A stretch of 13,250 nucleotides of DNA from Deltaproteobacteria bacterium (GTDB lineage Bacteria > Chloroflexota > Dehalococcoidia > Dehalococcoidales > BS750m-G39). Under the pieces are notes generated by a model that was not told where the DNA came from, did not search any database, and saw only the letters and a program-made list of their open reading frames with translations. The stretch spans positions 1 to 13,250 of the forward strand of contig JABMRW010000004.1 of NCBI GenBank assembly GCA_013202445.1, read 5' to 3'. A program made the position numbers and the translations under genes. Shown piece by piece: positions 1 to 6,850 of this stretch (position 1 is the stretch's first letter; every line of letters starts with the position of its first letter).

Positions 1-37
1 ATCGCAGAGGTTGGGGGTTCGAATCCCCCTATCTCCA
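1..37 (+). tRNA. tRNA, 3' end only (isotype not determinable)
   Basis: The window opens inside a tRNA. Visible parts are the 3' strand of the anticodon stem (CGCAG, 3-7), a five-base variable loop (AGGTT, 8-12), a perfect T arm (GGGGG, loop TTCGAAT, CCCCC, 13-29), the acceptor 3' strand TATCTCC (30-36) and discriminator A37. The short variable loop excludes Ser, Leu and Tyr types. No CCA is encoded; the next bases are CTT. The anticodon lies outside the window, so the amino acid cannot be named. Confidence 0.88.
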
Positions 38-165
38 CTTTTTTCAACTACTATCTTCTTCACCAACGACCCGCTGCTTAGAAGCCGGTAGGACAACTTT
101 CGGGCCTTTTGGGTAGTTTTGAGGCTAACTTACCCCGGATACCGGAGCAAAATCCGCCGGAGCAG
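38..165. other. Intergenic region between tRNA and DUF2339 gene end
   Basis: This short stretch lies between the tRNA 3' end and the stop codon of the minus-strand DUF2339 gene, so the two transcription units converge here. I looked for a hairpin plus T-tract on either strand and found only small GC-rich palindromes (CCGG-ATA-CCGG around 136-146) without a convincing U-run. No gene is supported. Confidence 0.5.
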
Positions 166-2784
166 TTACTTCTCGATGAAGACTCCCTTGATGATTTTGC
201 TATAGCGCTGGTAGAGGTAGGCGCTGACCAGGAGGAGTATCCCCAGGCCGACAAAGGCACCAATGCGATATCCCATCTCCAGCTTGAACACATCAAAGAC
301 GAAGACCTTGCAGATAGCTATCACCAGCAGGACCAATGCGCCCAAACGCACATAGCGCCAGCGTTTTACGATGCCGATAACCAGGCCTATGACAGCGTAA
401 AATGCCCAGACAGCCGTCAGCGACAGGTTCTGAGCGCTCCTGAGGCCTTCTTTTACCGGTGCCTCCGCAGCCCTCAGGGCGTTGGAGAAAGAACCCCAGA
501 CTTCAAAGCTCAGCAGCCAGATAGTGAAGAAGTTGGCGGCTATCAGAATAACCGAAGCGCCTGCCTTGCTTATCCCGGATAGCCTGCTTTCCCGCAGCAT
601 AAAATAGCCGGCCACGTACAGGGCAGCAATACTTACGGCAAAAGCCAGAAAGCGCTCATTCAGTACCGGCTGAAAGGTGCGCAAATTAACCGGGGTATCG
701 AAGAACAGGAGGCGTATTGCCATAAGGGAAAAAGCAACCCAGCTATACCAGCGGAGCTGAGGCAGGCGATAAGTATATGAGAGCCATACCAGAACCGCGC
801 CTTCCGCTGCCCAGGCTATCGTCGTCCAGGCCGTGTCACCAAGCTGGACGGGTATAGCCACGGTGAGGAAGACCAGAGCGACGGCCGAGGAAAAGCAGCT
901 AAGCCTGGCGCTGCCGGTACCTCTCCTTGCCATGGAGTAGCCCAGTATTCCGTAGAAGATGGCCAGCAAGAAGTATAGACTACCCATCCATGCCCTGAGC
1001 TCACCCCAGATAAACAGGCTTATTATTATAAATGCGGCGGCGTTGAAAAGGGTAAGAAACAGGTCGAAGGCCCGCGGCCCCCGGCGCCAGGCAAGATGGT
1101 AAAGTATGGTGACTCCGGCAAGGGCGAGGAGGATAAGAAGGCTCAGGCTGGCCGACACCGTCATTGTCTCGGAACTGTAACTTAATACCTCGGCACCGAT
1201 TATCCACAGGGTAAGAAAGTCAGCCGCTCCCAGGAACACCAGGTGGTTGATTCTGAATTTTTGGTCCCGGTTCCTCCAGAGAAGATAACTAGTAAGGCAC
1301 ATGGCGGCTATGGCGAAGATGAAAGCCAGGAAGCGCTCATTGAATATTGGCTGAAAAGTGCGCAGATGGACCGGGGTATCGAAGAAGAGCAGGCGTATCA
1401 CCACAGCCGAGAAGACAAGATAACTGTAGTAGCGGAAGACAGGTATTTTTGCCTTGAAGGCCAGCCACATCAGCACCGCCCCTTCCGCCGACCAGGCTAT
1501 CGTCGTCCAGGCCTTGTCGCCCAGGTGAATCGGCAGGGCTATGGTGAGGAAGACCAGAGCGATGCCCAGGGCGAACAAACCGAGCCTGTTGCCCTCGGCC
1601 CGCCGTTTGAAAGCCAGGTAGGACACAGCGCCGAAGAATAAGGCTATGAGGAAGACAAACCCCCCCATCCACGCCCGGTAAGCGTCCCACATCAGGCCAA
1701 GGCTTATGCCGAAGTAAGCGGTGGCATTAATCATCATCAGGGTAAAGTCAAAAGCCTGAGGGGCACGGCGCCAGATGATGTGGAAGAGAGTGGTGGCGCC
1801 GGCGAAGATAAGAAAGATGATGGTTATGCCTATTTCGGCAGTGGCCAGGCTGATATCTCTCTCAAACTCACTGTGCCAGACGCCGAAGGCTATCAGTGAG
1901 CAGCCCAGCGCCAGAAGGGTGAACCAGCGCCAGTTGCGAAAGCTGGATAAGATAAGGACACCGATGTCAACCAGAATGACATAGGCCAGCAACTGAACGG
2001 CCTGACCTGCTCCGCCGGCCGCCGACCCGCTCCCTCCAAAAGCCCCCAGAATGAAGGGGGCGATAAAGGCGCCGATGATACCTAGTATAGCCAGGGACAT
2101 GGAATTGTAGCGGAGCGCCAGGATTGCCGAGACAATACTAACCAGAAACAGGAAGGCAAAGGCGACGTAGAAGTGAACAATGTCATAGATGGCGAAGGAG
2201 GCGAAGATAGAGAGGTAAAGGACCGCTATACCACCGCCGCTGAAGACCTGGGTTAAGATTGGATACCGTTTTCTCCACCAGTAACCGGCGCCGAGCATAG
2301 CCAGACCGATGATAACACCCAGAATGCCCCGCCCTGTGGGACCGAGCCAGTTGTTATCAAAGGCAAATTTGAGGAAAAAGCCGATACCGATGATAAGGGC
2401 AAGAACGCCTACCCGTGCCAGCCAGCTGCCGCCTAAAATCTGCTCCCACTCCCCCCTCCTGGCTTTAGGTGGCTTGGCCCTTGGGGGCTCGGCTTTAGGT
2501 TCCGGTGCTCTCACTACAACCGGTGGGGCTACCTCTTGAATTGGCGCTACCGGAACCGGCTCAGGTGGAGGTGGCGCGGTTATTCCCTGCTTGCTCTCCA
2601 AATCTACCAGGCGGCCGTTCATTACGATAACCAGGTCACGCAGGTGGCGCACTTCTTCTCGAAGTGCCGCCATTTCCCCAGAGCCTTCAGCCTTAGGCTC
2701 CTCAGTTTCCAGCAGGGGAGCGCCACAGAAGACACAAAAACGGGAGGTTGGCAGGTTTTCCCGGTTACACTTGGGGCACAGCAT
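166..2784 (-). CDS. DUF2339-type multipass membrane protein with N-terminal zinc ribbon
   Basis: This 872-residue protein is of unknown function and, from its sequence, sits in the cytoplasmic membrane. Residues 1-25 hold a zinc ribbon with two CxxC pairs (C3/C6 and C17/C20). A helical segment (about 36-65) and a Pro/Ala/Glu-rich linker (70-110) follow. The rest, from about 118, is almost entirely hydrophobic helices, probably more than twenty. Residues 327-502 and 555-730 are clearly related copies sharing GD-AWTTIAW, FFDTPV-LRTFQP and NERFLAF, so the core arose by internal duplication. The layout (zinc ribbon or coiled coil, then many helices with internal repeats) matches predicted membrane proteins of the DUF2339 family. 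The ATG start is supported by AAGGAGA (2791-2797) six bases upstream. It lies 23 bases after the RDD gene and is probably cotranscribed with it. The biochemical role is unknown. Confidence 0.88.
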   Translation of the reverse strand: MLCPKCNRENLPTSRFCVFCGAPLLETEEPKAEGSGEMAALREEVRHLRDLVIVMNGRLVDLESKQGITAPPPPEPVPVAPIQEVAPPVVVRAPEPKAEPPRAKPPKARRGEWEQILGGSWLARVGVLALIIGIGFFLKFAFDNNWLGPTGRGILGVIIGLAMLGAGYWWRKRYPILTQVFSGGGIAVLYLSIFASFAIYDIVHFYVAFAFLFLVSIVSAILALRYNSMSLAILGIIGAFIAPFILGAFGGSGSAAGGAGQAVQLLAYVILVDIGVLILSSFRNWRWFTLLALGCSLIAFGVWHSEFERDISLATAEIGITIIFLIFAGATTLFHIIWRRAPQAFDFTLMMINATAYFGISLGLMWDAYRAWMGGFVFLIALFFGAVSYLAFKRRAEGNRLGLFALGIALVFLTIALPIHLGDKAWTTIAWSAEGAVLMWLAFKAKIPVFRYYSYLVFSAVVIRLLFFDTPVHLRTFQPIFNERFLAFIFAIAAMCLTSYLLWRNRDQKFRINHLVFLGAADFLTLWIIGAEVLSYSSETMTVSASLSLLILLALAGVTILYHLAWRRGPRAFDLFLTLFNAAAFIIISLFIWGELRAWMGSLYFLLAIFYGILGYSMARRGTGSARLSCFSSAVALVFLTVAIPVQLGDTAWTTIAWAAEGAVLVWLSYTYRLPQLRWYSWVAFSLMAIRLLFFDTPVNLRTFQPVLNERFLAFAVSIAALYVAGYFMLRESRLSGISKAGASVILIAANFFTIWLLSFEVWGSFSNALRAAEAPVKEGLRSAQNLSLTAVWAFYAVIGLVIGIVKRWRYVRLGALVLLVIAICKVFVFDVFKLEMGYRIGAFVGLGILLLVSAYLYQRYSKIIKGVFIEK
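595..1122 (-). repeat. Internal duplication, copy 2 (DUF2339 gene)
   Basis: This stretch encodes residues 555-730. It repeats residues 327-502 (encoded at 1279-1806) at an offset of 227-228 residues. The copies remain recognisable at DNA level; for example the bases coding FFDTPV-LRTFQP near 670-705 and 1346-1385 are close to identical. The divergence points to an old duplication, not an assembly artefact. Confidence 0.8.
1279..1806 (-). repeat. Internal duplication, copy 1 (DUF2339 gene)
   Basis: This stretch encodes residues 327-502 and is the partner of the copy at 595-1122. Shared anchors in order are W-RR-P-AFD, RAWMG, ALVFLT-A-P-LGD, AWTTIAW-AEGAVL, IRLLFFDTPV and NERFLAF. Confidence 0.8.
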
Positions 2785-2807
2785 GGTTCGTCTCCTTGCT
2801 ACTCCTC

Positions 2808-3329
2808 TTATCTCGCCCTTACCACATGGGTGCTGGCAATCTTGTCATGCCAGCCCTGTTTCTGCTTATCCCATATGACCCAGAGAAAGCCCAGGTATAT
2901 CGGAATAGTGGATAAAATCTTGCCCGGAATCTCCCGCAGGGCGGCGCGTCCCAACCCGGGCACGGAACCGGCGGCGTCCACCACTTTAATGCCGACTGCC
3001 ATCTTGCCAAGGGTCTGTCCTTTGAGTCCGGTGAAGAGCCAGTAATACAGCCAGGATACAAAAATCGCGGAAACACCCCCAACCTCATGGAGGGACAAAA
3101 ATAAGGAGGAGACAGTCATAATCACCAGATAATCTATAATCGCCGCCGCAAAACGTATCCAGAAGCCCATGTACTCGACGGCTGTCTCCTGTGCGGCCGG
3201 TTCGGCACCCGGCGCTACCGCCGGCGCAGGCTGCTCAATAGTGGTCGCCAGACTGAAGCCACAATTAGCGCAGAAGCGCGCTTCGGGAGGATTATCATGT
3301 CCGCAACTCTTGCACCGCACTGATGCCAT
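2808..3329 (-). CDS. RDD-family membrane protein with N-terminal zinc ribbon
   Basis: This is a small membrane protein of 173 residues. Residues 6-25 are a zinc ribbon (C6/C9 and C20/C23, with CGHDNPPEARFCANCG in between), followed by a Pro/Ala linker (about 30-50). The RDD domain then starts at GFWIRFAAAIIDYLVI (R59 and D66 give the R and first D). It contains three or four hydrophobic helices and the family's KGQTLGKMAVGIKVVD segment (103-118), and ends near WHDKIA. RDD proteins are poorly characterised; some have been linked to ion or solute transport. The start is ambiguous: the ATG at 3329 has its G-run (3331-3336) only one base upstream, while a GTG at 3320 would have ten-base spacing. 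It is the first gene of an operon with the DUF2339 gene, which carries the same type of zinc ribbon. Confidence 0.88.
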   Translation of the reverse strand: MASVRCKSCGHDNPPEARFCANCGFSLATTIEQPAPAVAPGAEPAAQETAVEYMGFWIRFAAAIIDYLVIMTVSSLFLSLHEVGGVSAIFVSWLYYWLFTGLKGQTLGKMAVGIKVVDAAGSVPGLGRAALREIPGKILSTIPIYLGFLWVIWDKQKQGWHDKIASTHVVRAR

Positions 3330-3352
3330 GCCCCCTGATAATTATTGCCCTA

Positions 3353-3380
3353 AGTATATGCCTATTGGAGTAGTTGTCAA
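3353..3380 (-). promoter_or_regulatory. Sigma70-type promoter of the RDD-DUF2339 operon
   Basis: On the minus strand a perfect -35 TTGACA (3375-3380) is separated by 16 bases from -10 TATACT (3353-3358). Transcription would start near 3346, leaving about 16 untranslated bases before the RDD start codon. Position, strand and match are all good. Confidence 0.7.
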
Positions 3381-3443
3381 TACCGTTATCGGAAACCGGC
3401 GGTCAAGCTACGGCTTTAGGGCAGGCATTAAATCAGGAGGGAT

Positions 3444-3468
3444 AAAAAAACGCCGGAAAGTGCGGCGG
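3444..3468 (-). terminator. Intrinsic terminator of the pyruvate-kinase-like gene
   Basis: Read on the minus strand, CGCCG, a seven-base loop and CGGCG form a GC-rich hairpin (3451-3467) followed at once by seven T residues (3444-3450). It lies about 40 bases past the stop codon of the gene at 3510-4667 and before the promoter of the RDD operon, so it separates the two units. Confidence 0.88.
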
Positions 3469-3509
3469 ATAGTTAATTTTAGTGAAGGCTAAAATAAAAC
3501 CAGTGTAAA

Positions 3510-4667
3510 TTAGATACCGTGTATTTTGACTAAGTTGGTGCTTCCCGGAACAGCCAGGGGAATTCCGGCAATAATCACTATCAGGTCGCCCCTCTTGGCG
3601 AGGTTCGTCTCCAATGCCGCTTGGCTTGCCAGCTCGAAGACCTCCTCCAGATTTGCTGGCTCAGGTTCTTCAAGTGGTAGTACTCCCCAGACTAACGAAA
3701 GACGTCTCACCACGGACGGCGAGGGGGTCACCGCCAGAATAGGATGATACGGTCTATATTTCGATACCCTTAAGGCCGTAGTCCCAGCGGTGGTAAAGGC
3801 GACGATGGCCCTGGCTTGCACCTGGTGAGCCATCTGGCAGGCGGCTCTGGCAGCCGCGTCATTGACCTCAGGTAAGACATCCTGCCACTGGCTGCGGAGT
3901 ATCTTCTCATAGGGGAACATTGCCTCAGCCTCTAAGGCTATTTTTACCATTGTCTCCACAGCTTCGACGGGATAACTGCCAATGGCGGTTTCCTCAGAGA
4001 GCATCAGAGCGTCACTGCCATCAAGGACAGCGTTGGCTACGTCGGCGGCCTCTGCCCTCGTCGGCGTAGCTGACCGGACCATAGATTCAAGCATCTGAGT
4101 GGCGGTAATTACCGGCTTTCCCTGGCGATTGGCCTCAGTTATAAGCTGTTTCTGGGCCATTGGCACTTTCTCGATGCTTATGTCGAGGGCCAAGTCTCCT
4201 CTGGCTACCATGATACCTTCCCCGGCCTCAAGTATGGCTTCGCTTTCTTCCAGAGCCCGCGCCTGCTCTATCTTGGCAATGACAGGTATGTCAGCCTTCA
4301 TTTTTCGGAGTAGCTGCTTGACCTCTCGTACCTGCCGCACTGAGGAGATGAAAGATAGGGCAACGAAGTCAGCGTTCTCGGTGAGAGCAAAATCTAGATG
4401 CTGACCGAAAACGGCCTTGATATCCCCGTGGCCAAGTTTCAGTCCGGGAAGATCAAGGAGGATGCCTACAGGAAGTTTTAGCTTTTGACTGAGCGACCGA
4501 ACTTCAGAAATGAGCTGGCTGTGCTCCTGAATTGTCCCATAGGCTAAGTTAAAGCGAGCGACGTCCATGCTGCCTTTTAGCATATTTTCAATAACTTGGG
4601 GAGAACTGCTGGCAGGACCCAGTGTGCAGACTATCTTGACGTGGCGTTTCACTGCGGTTTTGGTCAT
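3510..4667 (-). CDS. Pyruvate-kinase-like protein lacking the B domain
   Basis: Clear homologue of pyruvate kinase (phosphoenolpyruvate + ADP to pyruvate + ATP), but only 385 residues against about 470 or more in the family. The N-terminal barrel part is present (KIVCTLGPASSS near 11, DVAR-N near 35-40, LLDLPG near 70-75). After about residue 80 it jumps to the LTENADFVALSF region, so the roughly 100-residue B domain that closes over the active site is absent. Retained: K132/E133 (AKIEQ), ARGDL (D158), ATQML (T190) and the C-terminal domain (TTAGTTALRVSKYRP; PGSTNLVKIH). Changed: the usual N-F-S-H-G reads N-L-A-Y-G (A42, Y43), and DTKGP-IR reads DLPGLKLG, losing the usual Thr and Arg. Normal catalysis is therefore doubtful; a regulatory or different role is possible. 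The ATG at 4667 is chosen over the TTG at 4673. No Shine-Dalgarno is visible. Confidence 0.85.
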   Translation of the reverse strand: MTKTAVKRHVKIVCTLGPASSSPQVIENMLKGSMDVARFNLAYGTIQEHSQLISEVRSLSQKLKLPVGILLDLPGLKLGHGDIKAVFGQHLDFALTENADFVALSFISSVRQVREVKQLLRKMKADIPVIAKIEQARALEESEAILEAGEGIMVARGDLALDISIEKVPMAQKQLITEANRQGKPVITATQMLESMVRSATPTRAEAADVANAVLDGSDALMLSEETAIGSYPVEAVETMVKIALEAEAMFPYEKILRSQWQDVLPEVNDAAARAACQMAHQVQARAIVAFTTAGTTALRVSKYRPYHPILAVTPSPSVVRRLSLVWGVLPLEEPEPANLEEVFELASQAALETNLAKRGDLIVIIAGIPLAVPGSTNLVKIHGI

Positions 4668-4675
4668 CGTCAATT

Positions 4676-4684
4676 ATTATAGCA
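4676..4684 (-). promoter_or_regulatory. Extended -10 promoter, apparently leaderless, for the pyruvate-kinase-like gene
   Basis: Minus-strand TGCTATAAT (4676-4684) is a perfect extended -10 element. There is no good -35 at 16-18 bases upstream. A start seven bases downstream falls at about 4669, two or three bases before the ATG at 4667, so the mRNA would have almost no leader. This fits the lack of a ribosome binding site. Confidence 0.6.
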
Positions 4685-4790
4685 TATCAAAAAATACGCA
4701 ATTATGAAGAACCGTGTACTGCACAATAGGAGTTATCGTGTGATAAAGTTGACAAATTTACCGTTATATCAAAATATCAAATATATCAAA
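4684..4790. repeat. Four ATATCAAA octamers upstream of the pyruvate-kinase-like gene
   Basis: Exact ATATCAAA copies lie at 4684-4691, 4766-4773, 4774-4781 and 4783-4790; three are adjacent. On the gene's strand they read TTTGATAT. The stretch is very AT-rich and upstream of the predicted promoter, so it could be a regulator binding array or merely AT-rich sequence. Confidence 0.45.
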
Positions 4791-4838
4791 GTCACAATTC
4801 GCCGGAATGTTTAATAGGTATCAGTAATGAAAGCTCTC

Positions 4839-4871
4839 AAGCACGCTCCCTTTGCGGCGGTAATCGTGCTT
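4839..4871 (-). terminator. Hairpin just past the coiled-coil gene; possible weak terminator
   Basis: Seven-base arms AAGCACG (4839-4845) and CGTGCTT (4865-4871) enclose a 19-base loop immediately after the stop codon of the minus-strand gene ending at 4873. No T-tract follows on the minus strand, so classical intrinsic termination is uncertain. It may instead protect the mRNA 3' end. Confidence 0.35.
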
Positions 4872-4872
4872 T

Positions 4873-5793
4873 CTAGTTATTACTTTGCTGGATTACGGTT
4901 TGTCTGGGGAGCTCTATTTGAGCCTTTCGCGGTTTACCCTCGGCGCCGGCGCTGCCGGTTGCCTCTTCGGTGACGTTGGCTACCTGCGGCAGTGTATTCA
5001 GTATATCAACCAGTTCTATCGGTTGGCGCAGGAACACCATGATTGTGGGCTTATCCATGTGGGGTATAAGCTCGGTTCTTACCACCTGGGGTAAACTGTC
5101 AAGATGGTTTATGATGTCCAGTATTTGAGTCAGGTCTATAGGGGGCAATACTTCCAGTTCCCATTCCGGTTCTTCTTCGCCGGGTTTTTCAAAGGGCTGA
5201 AGTAGTTCCAGGAACTCGTTATCGGCTTTGCCGGCTTCTATAGTTGCCTTGATGGTCTCTACCGGAGGCTGAGACAGCTTATGGTCTAACTCTTCTTCAA
5301 ATATCACCACCTGCTTCTTGAGGCTTTCCAGTTGATTGAGAAGCTCTACATATAGAGTTTTGGCGTTATCCTTCAATTCGGGTTGAATCTCCCTTATTCT
5401 TTCCTCCAGCATTCTTTCCGCCTGCTGTTGAGCCTTAGCCTTGATGGTCTCCGCTTCCCGGGTAGCCCTGGCTAAAGCTTCGGCTCTCTTTTCCTCGATT
5501 ATTTTTTGAGCCTGTTCTTCCGCCCCGGCTAAAATCTTTTTGGCCTCAGCCTTTGCCTGCTCTTCGGCTTCACCCTGGACCTGTTTGGCTACGGTGTCAG
5601 CGTCAATGATTGTCTTTTCGGCGAGCTTGGTCAGCGACGCGAGGTGCTCGGCACGCTTGAGGAGGGTCTCGTTCTTTTTCATGAGCTCGGCGACAAAAGA
5701 CGCTACCTCTGCCTTGTCCAGCCCCTCCGCCGCCTTCTTGAATTCGTGTCCCCACAGCTCCACGAAGCCATTTCTTTTATTGTTTTTAGCCAT
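4873..5793 (-). CDS. DivIVA-like coiled-coil protein with uncharacterised C-terminal domain
   Basis: This is a soluble, highly charged protein of 306 residues. Residues about 10-45 (GHEFKKAAEGLDKAEVASFV) resemble the N-terminal DivIVA-type module, in which a short conserved head leads into a coiled coil. Residues 45-172 are a long Ala/Glu/Lys/Gln-rich helix, the kind also seen in F-type ATP synthase b subunits and SMC-like proteins. After a linker, residues 210-276 form a compact domain whose pattern (LEVLPPIDL, helix, ELIPHMDKPTIMVFLRQP, helix ending TLPQVANV) suggests an alternating beta-alpha fold. I do not recognise that domain. The tail (277-306) looks disordered. The start is ATG, preceded by AGGG (5801-5804) at seven-base spacing. 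A role in polar or cell-envelope organisation is inferred only from the N-terminal resemblance. No membrane segment is present. Confidence 0.75.
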   Translation of the reverse strand: MAKNNKRNGFVELWGHEFKKAAEGLDKAEVASFVAELMKKNETLLKRAEHLASLTKLAEKTIIDADTVAKQVQGEAEEQAKAEAKKILAGAEEQAQKIIEEKRAEALARATREAETIKAKAQQQAERMLEERIREIQPELKDNAKTLYVELLNQLESLKKQVVIFEEELDHKLSQPPVETIKATIEAGKADNEFLELLQPFEKPGEEEPEWELEVLPPIDLTQILDIINHLDSLPQVVRTELIPHMDKPTIMVFLRQPIELVDILNTLPQVANVTEEATGSAGAEGKPRKAQIELPRQTVIQQSNN

Positions 5794-5821
5794 GGCACTA
5801 CCCTATGGTTTCCCCTCTTAC

Positions 5822-5852
5822 ATTATAGTTCACAGGATAAGGTAAGTGTAAA
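5822..5852 (-). promoter_or_regulatory. Putative promoter of the coiled-coil gene
   Basis: Minus-strand -10 TATAAT is perfect (5822-5827). The best -35, TTTACA (5847-5852), sits at a rather long 19-base spacing. Start of transcription would be near 5815, about 20 bases before the ATG. Confidence 0.45.
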
Positions 5853-5923
5853 TAGGTGAATGGTAATATTGGTATAGGGATTTAGTAGGGGGTGAATTTA
5901 CTTCTATAGGGAGCAAGAACTAT

Positions 5924-5932
5924 TGATATAAT
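5924..5932 (+). promoter_or_regulatory. Extended -10 promoter for the 229-residue unknown gene
   Basis: TGATATAAT (5924-5932) is a perfect extended -10 box. No -35 hexamer is evident at the normal distance. Transcription would start near 5939, giving a leader of about 54 bases to the GTG at 5993. The same nonamer recurs in the thrS promoter. Confidence 0.5.
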
Positions 5933-5992
5933 TGGCTTTTGGTGATTTAATAACTCCGACCGGTGTTTAAGAGAGGTATTGGGAGGATTAAT

Positions 5993-6682
5993 GTGAAATT
6001 CAGCGACCTGGGCTGGGCAGCGCTGCTCCATTATTACCAATCGAACAAGGATAGAAAGTACGTGAGGCTTTTCGGGGACGGTGAGTTTATCTCTAAAATT
6101 AGAGAAACACCGTGGGATGTCTCCTATCCTGAATTTGAGGCTAAGATCATCTCCGGTTTCGTTAATAGCCTGGGGCTGCGGTTGCCGGTGGGGACGAGGG
6201 GTGGCAACGTACTGGCGGAGATAATCAGGCTGCGTAGCTGTACCTCTAACCTTAAGGGAGTCAATCTGCTTGATTGTGATTTATCGGATAAGAGTTTGCT
6301 TAAAAGTATAAAGGAAATCTACCAGGGGCTCGGTAGCATTGACGGGCTCTGGGTGACCGGAATAACCAAGATTGCTCACGTGCTTAATGACTCTCTTTTT
6401 GTTATCCTCGATGTGAGAATAGCCGAAAACTTTAGTCTGCGTGATGAAGCTGATGACTATATTGATTGGCTGGTTCTTACCCAGCAGCATGCGCGGGAGG
6501 TGGCCAGTGACTTTGTGGCTCAAGGACTTTCCGGTTCGCCCGAGGCCTTCCTTTCCGAGAAGCTGGGTTATATTAGCTATGGTTGCCAGAAGTCACTGGC
6601 CCGGTTTATTGATGAGTATTTCTGGCTGACCGCCAGTGAAAACCTGCCTATCCCACCCAAATGGCTGCCGCCGTCACCGTAA
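5993..6682 (+). CDS. Hypothetical protein, unrecognised family
   Basis: I do not recognise this 229-residue protein. The reading frame extends upstream to a GTG at 5963, but I place the start at the GTG at 5993 because GGGAGG (5981-5986) lies six bases before it. The protein is mixed alpha/beta-looking and soluble, without a signal peptide or membrane helix. The most distinctive segment, residues 123-143, reads GITKIAHVLNDSLFVILD followed by VRI. A pattern of the type K-x2-H-x-L-x3-LF-x-I-x-D-x-R occurs in some small helical, helix-hairpin-helix-like families, but the match is too loose to assign function. The C terminus is proline-rich. It stands alone, divergent from the coiled-coil gene and upstream of tRNA-Gly. 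It looks AT-richer than the enzyme genes downstream, which may suggest a separate history. Confidence 0.7.
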   Translation: MKFSDLGWAALLHYYQSNKDRKYVRLFGDGEFISKIRETPWDVSYPEFEAKIISGFVNSLGLRLPVGTRGGNVLAEIIRLRSCTSNLKGVNLLDCDLSDKSLLKSIKEIYQGLGSIDGLWVTGITKIAHVLNDSLFVILDVRIAENFSLRDEADDYIDWLVLTQQHAREVASDFVAQGLSGSPEAFLSEKLGYISYGCQKSLARFIDEYFWLTASENLPIPPKWLPPSP

Positions 6683-6700
6683 CCTCCAGCGGTGTCCAGC

Positions 6701-6729
6701 TTGTTTTTTCGTTCATTTTGACGTAAAAT
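6701..6729 (+). promoter_or_regulatory. Weak candidate promoter for tRNA-Gly
   Basis: TTGTTT (6701-6706) and TAAAAT (6724-6729) are 17 bases apart and would start transcription near 6736, about 13 bases before the mature tRNA. The stronger-looking pair TTGACG (6718) / TTTAAT (6740) would start inside the tRNA and is less plausible. Confidence 0.3.
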
Positions 6730-6748
6730 TTGCCTGTAGTTTAATTTG

Positions 6749-6823
6749 GCGGGAGTAGCTCAGTGGTAGAGCATCTGCTTCCCAAGCAGAGGGTCGCGAG
6801 TTCGAGCCTCGTCTCCCGCTCCA
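6749..6823 (+). tRNA. tRNA-Gly (anticodon CCC)
   Basis: A complete cloverleaf is visible. The acceptor stem is GCGGGAG/CTCCCGC, the D arm GCTC...GAGC, and the anticodon stem TCTGC/GCAGA (6774-6778 and 6786-6790) with loop TTCCCAA and anticodon CCC at 6781-6783. The T arm is GCGAG, TTCGAGC, CTCGT, with one G-T pair. Discriminator T6820 is followed by an encoded CCA (6821-6823). A CCC anticodon reads GGG codons. It lies 27 bases upstream of the acyl-CoA ligase start and may share a transcript with it. Confidence 0.95.
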
Positions 6824-6850
6824 GGTCGTTTTCATTTGAGGCAATGGGTT

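Noticed and set aside
109..582. 157-residue plus-strand frame at the left end
   Set aside because: It overlaps the 3' end of the DUF2339 gene in antisense and has no plausible start signal or domain.
4749..4777. TTGACA on the plus strand as a promoter
   Set aside because: No acceptable -10 follows at 16-18 bases, and the plus-strand sequence downstream is antisense to the coiled-coil gene.
5963..5992. Upstream GTG start for the unknown 229-residue gene
   Set aside because: There is no Shine-Dalgarno before 5963, while GGGAGG sits at ideal spacing from the GTG at 5993.
6718..6745. TTGACG/TTTAAT as the tRNA-Gly promoter
   Set aside because: Hexamers fit, but transcription would begin inside the mature tRNA (about 6752), so it cannot produce the full tRNA.
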